Shown piece by piece: positions 31,606 through 40,195 of a stretch of 64,000 bases of DNA. The DNA lies in the NCBI GenBank assembly GCA_002067975.1, contig MVRS01000047.1, forward strand, positions 1-64,000, in the 5' to 3' direction. The position numbers and the translations under genes are program-made. The DNA is from Syntrophorhabdus sp. PtaU1.Bin058 (GTDB taxonomy: Bacteria > Desulfobacterota > Syntrophorhabdia > Syntrophorhabdales > Syntrophorhabdaceae). Under the pieces are notes generated by a model. It saw nothing but the letters and a program-made list of their open reading frames with translations, did no database searches and was not told the origin of the DNA. Position 1 is the first letter of the stretch. Every line of letters starts with the position of its first letter.

Positions 31606-31623
31606 ATGCAATTATGATGCCAA
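31606..31623 (-). promoter_or_regulatory. Sigma54 (-24/-12) promoter of the pilin gene
   Basis: Minus strand TTGGCATCATAATTGCAT: GG at 31621-31620 and GC at 31609-31608, exactly 10 bp between them, as sigma54 requires. It would initiate near 31597, about 52 nt before the pilin ATG. The adjacent NtrC-family regulator (31921-33276) has the GAFTGA loop that contacts sigma54. Confidence 0.85.
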
Positions 31624-31825
31624 TATAGCTGAGAACGGAAAGATGAGAGCAGGGAGCGGATAAAAACACAACATATAGCAGGGATACGTTTACCGACAGG
31701 CATATATAGTATAAATATGTGTGTATTCATTTAAAATCATTGCATTTTTTTGTATACCCAAGGGACCGGGGCGCTAAAAAAGCTACAATTTTTGTAGCTA
31801 AACTACCTAAATTGTAGTCAATACC

Positions 31826-31914
31826 CGTAAACAGTAAGGGGTTAAAGCTCCTCACGTCTGACGCCGAACGTTTTCTTTAGAACTTCGATATACGATATAC
31901 AAATACGATATACG
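31826..31914. repeat. Heptad hairpin plus GATATAC array (pilR-pilin gap)
   Basis: CGTAAAC, AGTAAGG, core GGTTAAA, then CCTCACG, TCTGACG, CCGAACG at 31826-31870; CGATATA units at 31886-31914 with one unit shortened to 6 bp. The rest of the 31546-31920 gap holds the sigma54 promoter and an AT-rich upstream region suitable for activator binding. Confidence 0.7.
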
Positions 31915-31920
31915 GTCATT

Positions 31921-33276
31921 TTATATATTGGTATCTATCTCGTACTTCTTCACCCTGTACCACATGCTCCGCTCTGAGATGCCAAGGAGCTTTGCCGCCT
32001 GCGCCTGTGAGCCCTGGGATTTTTTAAGGGCCTCTGTGATCATATTCTTCTCGAGCTCCGAGATCGCTTCGTCCAGCGTTTTATCCGAATAGGTCTGACT
32101 CGCCAGTGGGAACCCGCCTTTCAGGTAAAGAGGCAGATCGTCAATAGTAATTGTGTCACCGTCACACATCACAGCGGCCCTTCTGATAACACTTATCAAC
32201 TCCCTTACATTTCCGGGCCAGTCATATTGAACCATTAGCTCATGCGCGTCTTCGGCGATATTGATGATCCTGCCGGATTCCTTTTCAAATTCCAACAGAA
32301 TATATTCGATGATGGCATCGATGTCCTCTTTCCTTTCGCGTAATGGCGGAACGTGTATTTGCATCTGTGACAGGCGGAAGTAGAGGTCTTCCCTGAATTT
32401 GCCGTTTTTTGCCTCATTTTCGAGGATACGATTTGTTGTCGATATGACCCTAACGTCAACTTTATTTGTTTTTGTTGAACCAAGGTGTTCGATCTCTTTT
32501 TTTTCTACTGCCCGTAATAACTTTGCCTGGAGGTATGGGGTCATCTCTCCTATTTCGTCGAGCACGATTGTTCCGTTGTCCGCGGCCTCAAACTTACCCT
32601 GTTTCTGCTGGTGTGCACCGGTAAAGGCACCTTTCTCATGTCCGAACAGTTCGCTCTCAAGGAGGGTATCGGGTATGGAGGCGCAGTTGACTACAACGAA
32701 GTTGCCTTTCCGTTGAGAAAAACTATGAAGGAGTTTCGCGACCTCTTCTTTACCGACCCCGGTCTCCCCTGTAATGAGAACGGTCAGTTCTGTAGCTGCA
32801 ATCTTTTCAATATCCTTAAAGATGTCTCTCATCTGACGGGACCTTCCCACAACACCATGAACCATATCGTTCGCAAGCTCCTTTTCTCTCAGGAGCTCCA
32901 TTTCTTTTTTTAATTTCCTGGTGCCGAGGATCCTCTTGACAATTATCTTCAGTTCGTCAAGCAGGATAGGCTTCACAAAAAAATCCGTCGCGCCCCGTTT
33001 GATTGCATCAAGGGCATTCTTTTTTGTCCCATAGGCCGTAATGATGAGGATCGGCACGTTTACGTTCTTCTTGAGATCGGACGTGGCAGCCAAGCCGTCC
33101 ATGCCCGGCAGGCTGATGTCCATTATGACAAGGTCTGTTTCATCGTTGATTGCGCTTACAGCATCCTCGTATGCGACAAAAGACAGGACAGAGTAGCCTT
33201 CATTCTTCAAGGCCTCTTCGAGAAAGAACCGCACGCCAGGGTCGTCTTCGATTATCACAATTTGATTAGCATTCAT
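31921..33276 (-). CDS. pilR: Sigma54-dependent response regulator (PilR-like)
   Basis: 451 residues: REC (~1-120: VIIEDDPGVR, Asp in DLVIMDISLPGMDG, Lys in TDFFVKPIL), AAA+ (~140-370: Walker A TGETGVGKEEVA, the sigma54 loop EKGAFTGAH, Walker B GTIVLDEIGEM, arginine finger region FREDLYFRLSQM) and a Fis-type HTH (GSQAQAAKLLGISERSMWYRV). Activates sigma54 promoters; the only one found nearby is that of the pilin immediately downstream. Coupled in function with the histidine kinase at 33455. Confidence 0.92.
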   Translation of the reverse strand: MNANQIVIIEDDPGVRFFLEEALKNEGYSVLSFVAYEDAVSAINDETDLVIMDISLPGMDGLAATSDLKKNVNVPILIITAYGTKKNALDAIKRGATDFFVKPILLDELKIIVKRILGTRKLKKEMELLREKELANDMVHGVVGRSRQMRDIFKDIEKIAATELTVLITGETGVGKEEVAKLLHSFSQRKGNFVVVNCASIPDTLLESELFGHEKGAFTGAHQQKQGKFEAADNGTIVLDEIGEMTPYLQAKLLRAVEKKEIEHLGSTKTNKVDVRVISTTNRILENEAKNGKFREDLYFRLSQMQIHVPPLRERKEDIDAIIEYILLEFEKESGRIINIAEDAHELMVQYDWPGNVRELISVIRRAAVMCDGDTITIDDLPLYLKGGFPLASQTYSDKTLDEAISELEKNMITEALKKSQGSQAQAAKLLGISERSMWYRVKKYEIDTNI

Positions 33277-33454
33277 TGTTAAACCCGCATTTCATAAATA
33301 AGTTACCTGATACTCGATGCCGGATAAAAAAGTTTCAGTGTTCATTGCTTACACTTTAAGGTTTTAGCTTTCGCATCGACTTGTTTCTTCTACACTGCTT
33401 ACTCTTTTCTGCTGTTGCCATGATCCGTGAATGAACCACAGACCCTGCATATCC

Positions 33455-34519
33455 TCATAATGTGCTCATCCCACTCACGATGTCTTCTTGCAATTTCATT
33501 TCAGGCAGGACTATGGTAAACGTTGTCCCTTCATCGCCGCTCTCCACTTCAATGGTGCCTCTATGGAGGCGCATATTCCTCATACCGATAAAAAGACCCA
33601 GCCCACGGCCGCCTCTCTTCCGTGAAAAGAATGGTTTAAAGATGGACTCAAGATCATCCTTCCCGATCGTGGAGTGCCTGTTGTAAACGGAGACACGAAA
33701 AGAAGTATTAATTTTTTCTGAGGATATTTTGATGAAACCGCCGGGCCTTTCATGCTCAACTGCATTTCTCAGGATATTGCTGATAACCTGAAAGATCTTT
33801 GTCTTATCTGCAACGCACACGAGGGAACCCTTTCTCTCAAACCGGCACTCAATGCCTTCCAGTTCAGGAGAAAGGCTTCCCATGGCATCTTCGACAACGT
33901 TGTTCAGATCAAACTCTTCCCTGACAAGTTCATTGTCGGTGAAGTCAAGCAGGTCATGGGTAAATTTATCTATCTTTTTTGCCGCTTCGAGCATTGCGTT
34001 AATATACGCCAGCTGCGATCCATCCGTTGACTTCTGTCTTAAAAGTTCGCTCATCCCCGTTATGGTATTTAAGGGGTTTCTGACCTCGTGGGCAACCATA
34101 AGGGACATATATCCGAGGGGAATAATGTAATCGAGTCTCTCCATGCTCTCCATCAATGTTCCCTTGTCTCCCCCATCGGTCTCCTTCTTAACGTGTTCCA
34201 TAAGGCGCTCGATAAGGTTGTACACCTCGATCATCTGCCCCCGTTCTTTCCTTAATTCCTCGAACTTTACAAATTTCTCTGCCTGTTTCACCAGGTCGTT
34301 GATAGGCTGGATCATGGCCCTCACCACGATAAACGCACAGAACGAGGAGAAAAGACAGACAACGACTACCCACATCCATGCAGTATGCGTGCGCACGGCA
34401 ACCGTAAGGACATTTGCGCCTATGACAACAGAGAGGAGGCTTGTAAGAAAGACCACAAGCGGAACGATCGTGTTGAGGCTGTACTTCAGGTTGCTTGGAT
34501 CCCTGAAAAAACCTTTCAA
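33455..34519 (-). CDS. pilS: Sensor histidine kinase (PilS-like)
   Basis: About 354 residues from a TTG at 34519, overlapping the pilC stop (TTGA) and preceded by GAGGGGGGCC. A longer frame runs inside pilC and is spurious. Two membrane helices (~18-40, TIVPLVVFLTSLLSVVIG; ~50-70, WVVVVCLFSSFCAFIVV), a HAMP-like linker (QPINDLVKQAEKFVKFEEL), the H-box MVAHEVRNPLNTITGMSEL, N-box VISNILRNAVEHE, F-box IFKPFFSRKRG and G-box GRGLGLFIGMRNMRLH. Only two helices, fewer than the six of Pseudomonas PilS, and no PAS domain. Confidence 0.87.
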   Translation of the reverse strand: MKGFFRDPSNLKYSLNTIVPLVVFLTSLLSVVIGANVLTVAVRTHTAWMWVVVVCLFSSFCAFIVVRAMIQPINDLVKQAEKFVKFEELRKERGQMIEVYNLIERLMEHVKKETDGGDKGTLMESMERLDYIIPLGYMSLMVAHEVRNPLNTITGMSELLRQKSTDGSQLAYINAMLEAAKKIDKFTHDLLDFTDNELVREEFDLNNVVEDAMGSLSPELEGIECRFERKGSLVCVADKTKIFQVISNILRNAVEHERPGGFIKISSEKINTSFRVSVYNRHSTIGKDDLESIFKPFFSRKRGGRGLGLFIGMRNMRLHRGTIEVESGDEGTTFTIVLPEMKLQEDIVSGMSTL

Positions 34520-35742
34520 CCGGCCCCCCTCATTGCGCTCATCATGTCCCACCACGGCATGAATATAGCGAGGGCGAGGAACAGGACCATAACGGAAAGG
34601 CCTGCCGTGAGTATAGGCTCTACCCACGCCGACAACCTTGTAACAGAGTATGCGACCTCCCTGTCGTAGTGCGTGGAGACTTCCTTCAGCATCTCTTCGA
34701 GGGCGCCCGTCTCCTCGCCCGTCGAGATAAGGTGTATCACAAGGGGCGGAAATATCCCCGCATCTCTCAGGGGTTTTGAGATACCCCGTCCTTTCTCTAT
34801 GTTCTGACCGATCTCAATAACCTTCTGTGCGATATAGTTGTTGCCCACGGTCCTGGACACAATCTCCAGGGTCTTTACAATAGGGATGCCTGCCCTTACA
34901 AGGTTCTCAAGGGTAAAGGCAAACCTCCCCATACATATCTTCAGGACGATCTGGCCCACAAGGGGTATCTGCAGTTTGATCCTGTCGATGGTCATTGCGC
35001 CGTTGGCCGTCCTCTTATAAAGGATAAAAAGCACAATGGCAAGCACAATGGCGCCGATAGTAAAGACTGTATATTTCTCGGCAAGATCATTTATCAGGAG
35101 CAGTATCTGCGTAGGGAGAGGGAGGGCAATCTTTGCGTTCTTGAACATAGGGACAAACTTCGGAACCACCATCTTTATCAGCACGACAAAGGCAATGACA
35201 AGGGTGCTCACCACGAACAAGGGGTAACGCATAGCAGATTTGAGCATCTCTTTCGTCTTCATCTGAAACTCGATAATGCCCGCAAGCCTTTCAAGCACCT
35301 CTTCTAAGCTGCCGCCGGCCTCGCCTGCGCTGACCATGCTGATGTAAAGTTCAGAAAAGATGCCCTTGTGTTGTGAAAGGGCCTCTGAAAGGCTCTGGCC
35401 TCTGTCTATGTCCTGGGCTACCGTCTTGATCGCCGCCTTCAGTTTCGGACTTGTGGTCTGCTCTTCGAGTGCCCTCAGGCCGGCAACTACGGGTATACCT
35501 GCCCTGATGATCGTCTGGAGCTGTCTCGTGAAAAATATCAGGTCGTCATATTTGACCTTCTGGAACCGCAGCAGGAAATCATCGGCAGCGAATGAAGCGG
35601 CAGTTTTTGTCTCTTTTGCGGAGACAGGGAAAAGCCCCATGGTATCGAGCTGGGTATAAACGTCCCGCTGGCTGGCCGCCTCCATGCTCCCCGTTACCAA
35701 AAGCCCCTTGTCGTCACGCGCCCTGTATGTGAATGTACTCAT
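34516..35742 (-). CDS. pilC: Type IV pilus inner-membrane platform protein
   Basis: 408 residues with two T2SSF domains: ~70-190 (FTRQLQTIIRAGIPVVAGLRAL, ISMVSAGEAGGSLEEVLERLA) and ~275-395 (FAFTLENLVRAGIPIVKTLEIV, VIHLISTGEETGALEEMLKEV), and membrane helices around 170-190, 220-245 and 375-400. N terminus STFTYRARDDKGLLVTGSME typical of PilC. Immediately follows pilB, separated by three bases. Confidence 0.94.
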   Translation of the reverse strand: MSTFTYRARDDKGLLVTGSMEAASQRDVYTQLDTMGLFPVSAKETKTAASFAADDFLLRFQKVKYDDLIFFTRQLQTIIRAGIPVVAGLRALEEQTTSPKLKAAIKTVAQDIDRGQSLSEALSQHKGIFSELYISMVSAGEAGGSLEEVLERLAGIIEFQMKTKEMLKSAMRYPLFVVSTLVIAFVVLIKMVVPKFVPMFKNAKIALPLPTQILLLINDLAEKYTVFTIGAIVLAIVLFILYKRTANGAMTIDRIKLQIPLVGQIVLKICMGRFAFTLENLVRAGIPIVKTLEIVSRTVGNNYIAQKVIEIGQNIEKGRGISKPLRDAGIFPPLVIHLISTGEETGALEEMLKEVSTHYDREVAYSVTRLSAWVEPILTAGLSVMVLFLALAIFMPWWDMMSAMRGAG

Positions 35743-35745
35743 TGT

Positions 35746-37446
35746 TTATTCTTCCTGTACCACGTTAAGCGCCTCTTCGAGCGTCGTAATGCCGAAGAGG
35801 ACCTTCATGACCGCATCGTCCCGCATGACCCTCATCCCTTTTTCATGCGCCCTCTTCTTGATGACCTCGCTCGGTGCCTTTGCTATAATCATCTCCCTCA
35901 ATTCGTCATCCATGACAAGGACCTCATAGACACCCGTCCTGCCTTTATATCCTTTGTATTTACATGACGGGCAGCCTTTGCCCCGGTACAGCAGGACGTC
36001 CTCTTTTATCTGGAATGTCCTGTGGACCGAAGGTGCAGGATAATAGGATTCCTTACAATCAGGACATATCTTCCGGAGGAGTCGCTGCGCTACCACGCAT
36101 GTAACGGAAGATGTTACGAGGAAGGGCTCAACACCCATGTCAACGAGCCTCATGATAGCGCTCGCGGCATCATTGGTGTGAAGCGTCGACAGCACAAGGT
36201 GTCCTGTAAGGGCGGAATGGATTGCGATGTTTGCCGTCTCCCCGTCACGGATCTCGCCAACCATAATGACATCGGGGTCCTGCCTCAGGATAGATCGCAG
36301 ACCGCTATCGAAGGTCATTCCCGCCTTCACATTGACCTGCGCCTGGGCGAGACCTTCAAGGGTATACTCAACGGGGTCTTCGATGGTGATGATGTTCTTC
36401 TCCGGTGAATTGATGTAATTAAGGATCGCGTAAAGTGTCGTCGATTTTCCGCTGCCTGTCGGACCCGTTGAGAGGATAAACCCGTAAGGTCTTTTCAGGA
36501 CATTCTTTATCTTTTCCTTGTCATCGAGGAGCAGTCCCAGGTTATCGATCCCGTAAAGCGCTGTGCTTTTATCGAGAAGTCTGAGGACGACCTTCTCACC
36601 GTGGATCGTAGGGAATGTGGAAACCCTGACACCGACTTCCTTTGTCGATTCACGGATATTAAATCTCCCGTCCTGGGGCGTCCTTGTCTTGGCTATATCT
36701 ATGCCTGCAAGGATCTTGATCCTCGACACGATGGGAAGAAAGAGCCTTTTTTCAGGGGTAGGTACGTCGCGCAGTCTGCCGTCGACCCTCATCCTGATCC
36801 TCATCTGTTTTTTTGAAGGCTCCACGTGGATATCGCTTGCTCCGTCTGCAAGGGCCTGCGCAAGAAGGCTGTTTACAAATCGCACCACGGGCTCATCTTC
36901 GATAAGGTCAGCGGAGATACGCTCATCGAGGTCTTCTTCTTCCTCCTCCTTAAACAACGTAACCTCATCGCTTTCCTTCATCTTTTCCAGGGTCTCTTCA
37001 ACAAGGGTTTTAAGTCCGTAATATTTCTCAAGGGCACGCTTCAACTCGCCTTCAGTGACGATAACAGGGTCAATCTCCATATTGACGAGCCTCGAGACAT
37101 CGTCCATCGCATCAATGTCAAGGGGGTCTACCATCGCAAGCTTCAGGACATTGAAAATCCTGTCTACCGGAATGATCATGGAGTTTTTCGCCATATCCGG
37201 CGAGATAAGTTTTGCGAGGTCTTCGGGGATCTCGATTTCGTCGAGATTGATAATCGGGATGCCGAGCTGTTTGCTGACGGTATCAATAATTTCTTTTTCC
37301 GAGAGAAGTCCCAGTTTGATAATAACCTTTCCGAGCTTGTCGCCATATTTCTTCTGTTCTGCAAGTGCCTTCAGAAGGTCCTTATCGCTTAATTTTTTCG
37401 CCTCCAGAAGAAGTTCACCAAGACGCTTACGAACTCTCTGTGCCAT
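35746..37446 (-). CDS. pilB: Type IV pilus extension ATPase
   Basis: 566 residues. MshEN domain at the N terminus (LGELLLEAKKLSDKDLLKALAEQ, INLDEIEIPEDLAKLISPDM), then N2 and the ATPase core: Walker A GPTGSGKSTTLYAIL, Walker B DPDVIMVGEIRDGETA, His box TGHLVLSTLHTND, zinc motif CPDC ... CPSC near the C terminus. A TATAAT box lies 33-38 bp upstream (37479-37484) with a weak -35, so it may start its own transcript after the hairpin at 37521-37580. Confidence 0.95.
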   Translation of the reverse strand: MAQRVRKRLGELLLEAKKLSDKDLLKALAEQKKYGDKLGKVIIKLGLLSEKEIIDTVSKQLGIPIINLDEIEIPEDLAKLISPDMAKNSMIIPVDRIFNVLKLAMVDPLDIDAMDDVSRLVNMEIDPVIVTEGELKRALEKYYGLKTLVEETLEKMKESDEVTLFKEEEEEDLDERISADLIEDEPVVRFVNSLLAQALADGASDIHVEPSKKQMRIRMRVDGRLRDVPTPEKRLFLPIVSRIKILAGIDIAKTRTPQDGRFNIRESTKEVGVRVSTFPTIHGEKVVLRLLDKSTALYGIDNLGLLLDDKEKIKNVLKRPYGFILSTGPTGSGKSTTLYAILNYINSPEKNIITIEDPVEYTLEGLAQAQVNVKAGMTFDSGLRSILRQDPDVIMVGEIRDGETANIAIHSALTGHLVLSTLHTNDAASAIMRLVDMGVEPFLVTSSVTCVVAQRLLRKICPDCKESYYPAPSVHRTFQIKEDVLLYRGKGCPSCKYKGYKGRTGVYEVLVMDDELREMIIAKAPSEVIKKRAHEKGMRVMRDDAVMKVLFGITTLEEALNVVQEE

Positions 37447-37520
37447 TCTTATTTTCCTTTTAGTTTTTTTCTCTTCATATTATACAACATCTTGCTCCGC
37501 ATAACTAAATCCTATAATTC

Positions 37521-37580
37521 CGTGAGGCGTCAATCGTGAGTCGTAAGGGGTTAAGGCCCCTCACGCCTGACGGGTTTACG
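37521..37580. repeat. CGTnAGn heptad hairpin
   Basis: CGTGAGG, CGTCAAT, CGTGAGT, CGTAAGG, core GGTTAAG, then CCTCACG, CCTGACG and GGTTTACG. Between pilT and pilB, same strand. Confidence 0.8.
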
Positions 37581-37582
37581 CG

Positions 37583-38626
37583 CTATTTGATGTATTCACT
37601 GACATTCGCATTCATCAACGCATCTTCACGGGTTATGATGCCTTTTTTCAGCAGCTCGCTCAGATTTTGTTCCATCGTATGCATGCCGTATTCTTTCCCC
37701 ATCTCGATCTGCCCGTAAAGCTGATAACTCTTTGCCTCCCGTATCAGGTTCCTCAATGCCGGCGTCGCTATGAGGATCTCCGTAGCCGGTATCCTCCCTT
37801 TCGCATCGGCACGCCTCAAAAGCTTCTGCGTGATCACGGCCTGAAGGGTGATCGAAAGCTGAGACCGTATCTGTGCCTGCTGATGGGGCGGAAAGACATC
37901 GATGATCCTGTCAATGGTCTGGGAGGCGTTTGTTGTATGGAGCGTGGAAAAGACAAGATGCCCGGTCTCGGCGGCGGTTATGGCAGCCTGCATTGTCTCC
38001 AGATCCCGCATCTCGCCGATGAGGATTACATCGGGGTCCTGTCTCAATACATGCCGGAGCGCCAAGGAGAACGACTTGGTATCGTCGCCTATCTCCCTCT
38101 GGGAGATAATCGCCTTTTTCGCCGTATATGCGTACTCGATCGGGTCTTCCACCGTGATAACATGGAGCGACCTCTCTTCATTAATAAGCTCAACCATCGC
38201 GGCGAGCGTTGTCGATTTGCCGCTTCCCGTGGGACCGGTCACCAGTACCAATCCGTTCGGTTTCCTGGTAAGCTCCTTCAGGATGACAGGCAGGCTGAGA
38301 TCTTCCAGCCTGGGCACGGCGAGCGGTATATGCCGGACCGAAAAGGCTATGGTGCCTTTCTGGTGGTAGACATTGATCCTGAAACGCCCGACATTTGTTA
38401 GTTCATAGGAAAAATCGAGTTCCTGGTCTCTGCGAAAACGTTCTTTTTTTACCTGATCAACAACGATCTCATCAAAAAATTCCCTCATATCCTTGTGGTA
38501 TATCGCGTCCTCATTCAGGTAGGTCAGCTCCCCGTTTCTCCTTATGGCAGGCGGAATACCGTCGATGAGATGCAGATCAGAGGCCTCTTGTTCGACCATC
38601 GTATACAACATCTTTATAATACTCAA
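37583..38626 (-). CDS. pilT: Type IV pilus retraction ATPase
   Basis: 347 residues. N terminus IIKMLYTMVEQEASDLHLIDGIPPAIRR (PilT N-domain), Walker A GPTGSGKSTTLAA, Asp box, Walker B DPDVILIGEMRDLETMQ, His box TGHLVFSTLHTTN and the C-terminal hallmark ALRNLIREAKSYQL (AIRNLIRE motif). Retracts the fibre by disassembly, giving twitching motility or DNA uptake. The ATPase paralogue at 38636 lies 9 bp upstream. Confidence 0.95.
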   Translation of the reverse strand: MSIIKMLYTMVEQEASDLHLIDGIPPAIRRNGELTYLNEDAIYHKDMREFFDEIVVDQVKKERFRRDQELDFSYELTNVGRFRINVYHQKGTIAFSVRHIPLAVPRLEDLSLPVILKELTRKPNGLVLVTGPTGSGKSTTLAAMVELINEERSLHVITVEDPIEYAYTAKKAIISQREIGDDTKSFSLALRHVLRQDPDVILIGEMRDLETMQAAITAAETGHLVFSTLHTTNASQTIDRIIDVFPPHQQAQIRSQLSITLQAVITQKLLRRADAKGRIPATEILIATPALRNLIREAKSYQLYGQIEMGKEYGMHTMEQNLSELLKKGIITREDALMNANVSEYIK

Positions 38627-38635
38627 TGGCGCACC

Positions 38636-40195
38636 TCACAAAAAAAAGATATTATCAAAGGAGATCTCCTTTATATCCCCGTCAAACAGAAGCATGTAGA
38701 ACTTCACGGTCCTGTTTGTGTATATCTGCGGTATCTGTATTGTTATTGTATGCCAGTTTCCGTCCTTAATCAAATCAAGCGGCCTTTCGGTCAGCTCGTA
38801 ATCATTTTTGCTGTCTTCAAAAACCCTCACCTTGAAGGCATAGACGGGTTTTTCGATCTTTGTCTCCAGTATCTTGTATGAGATGTTCAGAAAGGATTTG
38901 AGCCTGAAAGGGTCCTTCTTTCCATTGAGTATGGTGTAATCAGCGGCAAAATGGTAGGGACCTTTCAACGTTCCCGTATCCCTGAACAGAAAACCGACAG
39001 GCGTACTGAAAAGCCTTCCCGAAGCGTCAAAGGAACTTAAGTTCGTGACGCTGAGGTCCGCCTGGTAGACCGCAAGGTCTTTTTCAAGGGCCATTATGCC
39101 CCGTGTCGTCGAGATCCCGTCTTTTGTCGGCTTTACATCGGCAATATCCTCGATGAATTTACTGCTCCTCGATGAGTGGGCAATCGCCTGTGCGACATCG
39201 ATTACGCCCTGTTTACTGAGCATTCGCAACGATTCGTCGAGGGATGTCATCCCCTCGTTCTTCGAAGTATCAAGGATCGTGACGATCTGGTGGATCTTGT
39301 CTTCCCTGATGAGGTTCCTGATCGCCGGGTTGACCTTCATAACCTCACAGGCGCAGACACAGCAGGTCGCATCGGTCTTCAGCAATAACCTCTGGGAGAC
39401 CACGGCCCTCAGGACATTTGCGATCTGAATCCTCGCCGTATTCTTTTCCTGGTCCGGGAAAAAGTCCATTATCCTGTTTATCGTTTGCGCAACATTAAGG
39501 GTATGGAGTGTTGAAAACACGAGTGCCCCTGTCTCGGCGAGCTCCAGCGCCGCTCTCATGGACTCTCTGTCCCTGATCTCCCCGACAAAGATAATGTCGG
39601 CATCCTCACGGACTATCCTCCTTAATGCGCCGGAAAACGATTTTGTATCTCTGCCGATCTCTCTCTGGCTGACGATCGATCTCTTCGGCCTGAAGACAAA
39701 TTCTATCGGATCCTCTATGGTAACGATATGGCACATCCGCTCCCTGTTGATCATCTCAAGGAGAGCGGCAACGGTCGTCGATTTGCCGCTTGCTGATGGA
39801 CCTGTTACCAGTATCAGTCCGCTGCGGTATTTTGTAAATCCTTTTAAAGAATCCGGCAAGCCGAGTTCGTCAAAAGAAGGCAAGGCGTCAGAGACGGGCC
39901 GGACAACTATCCCGAGTGAGCCGCGCCTCATAAATGCACACATCCTGAACCTTCCGAAGCCACCCATCTCGTATGTGTAGTCGAGCTCGTTGTCTTTCGT
40001 AAAACGCTCAAACTGCATCTCTGTAGTCGTGCCCTGCAGCAGTTCAACGATATCGTTATTTGTTAAAGGCTCTTTGCTCAGGCGGGTGATACCGCCATTA
40101 CTGCCAAGGGGAGGGAATCCTTCAAAGAAAAAGACACTCTGTACTCCCTGATTGATCCCTCTTTTAACGACGTTCAGGATTCCGGTTCTCTTCAA
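38636..40195 (-). CDS. PilT-like ATPase with extra C-terminal beta-sandwich domain
   Basis: 519 residues, about 150 more than PilT/PilU. Residues 1-345 are PilT-like: a divergent N-domain (VQSVFFFEGFPPLGSNGG in place of ASDLHL), Walker A TGPSASGKST (usually GPTGSGKST), Walker B DADIIFVGEIRDRESM, His box TGALVFSTLHTLN and AIRNLIREDKIHQI at ~291. Residues ~370-519 form an unrelated beta-rich domain (YHFAADYTILNGKKDPFRL, WHTITIQIPQIYTNR, ISFDNIFFL) resembling carbohydrate-binding or discoidin-like sandwiches, odd for a cytosolic motor. Start overlaps the GspB/TPR gene by 32 bp. Confidence 0.85.
   Translation of the reverse strand: MKRTGILNVVKRGINQGVQSVFFFEGFPPLGSNGGITRLSKEPLTNNDIVELLQGTTTEMQFERFTKDNELDYTYEMGGFGRFRMCAFMRRGSLGIVVRPVSDALPSFDELGLPDSLKGFTKYRSGLILVTGPSASGKSTTVAALLEMINRERMCHIVTIEDPIEFVFRPKRSIVSQREIGRDTKSFSGALRRIVREDADIIFVGEIRDRESMRAALELAETGALVFSTLHTLNVAQTINRIMDFFPDQEKNTARIQIANVLRAVVSQRLLLKTDATCCVCACEVMKVNPAIRNLIREDKIHQIVTILDTSKNEGMTSLDESLRMLSKQGVIDVAQAIAHSSRSSKFIEDIADVKPTKDGISTTRGIMALEKDLAVYQADLSVTNLSSFDASGRLFSTPVGFLFRDTGTLKGPYHFAADYTILNGKKDPFRLKSFLNISYKILETKIEKPVYAFKVRVFEDSKNDYELTERPLDLIKDGNWHTITIQIPQIYTNRTVKFYMLLFDGDIKEISFDNIFFL

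Noticed and set aside
34520-34627. Longer start of the PilS-like kinase inside pilC
   Set aside because: That segment is an out-of-frame reading of pilC; TTG at 34519 overlaps the pilC stop and has a ribosome site.
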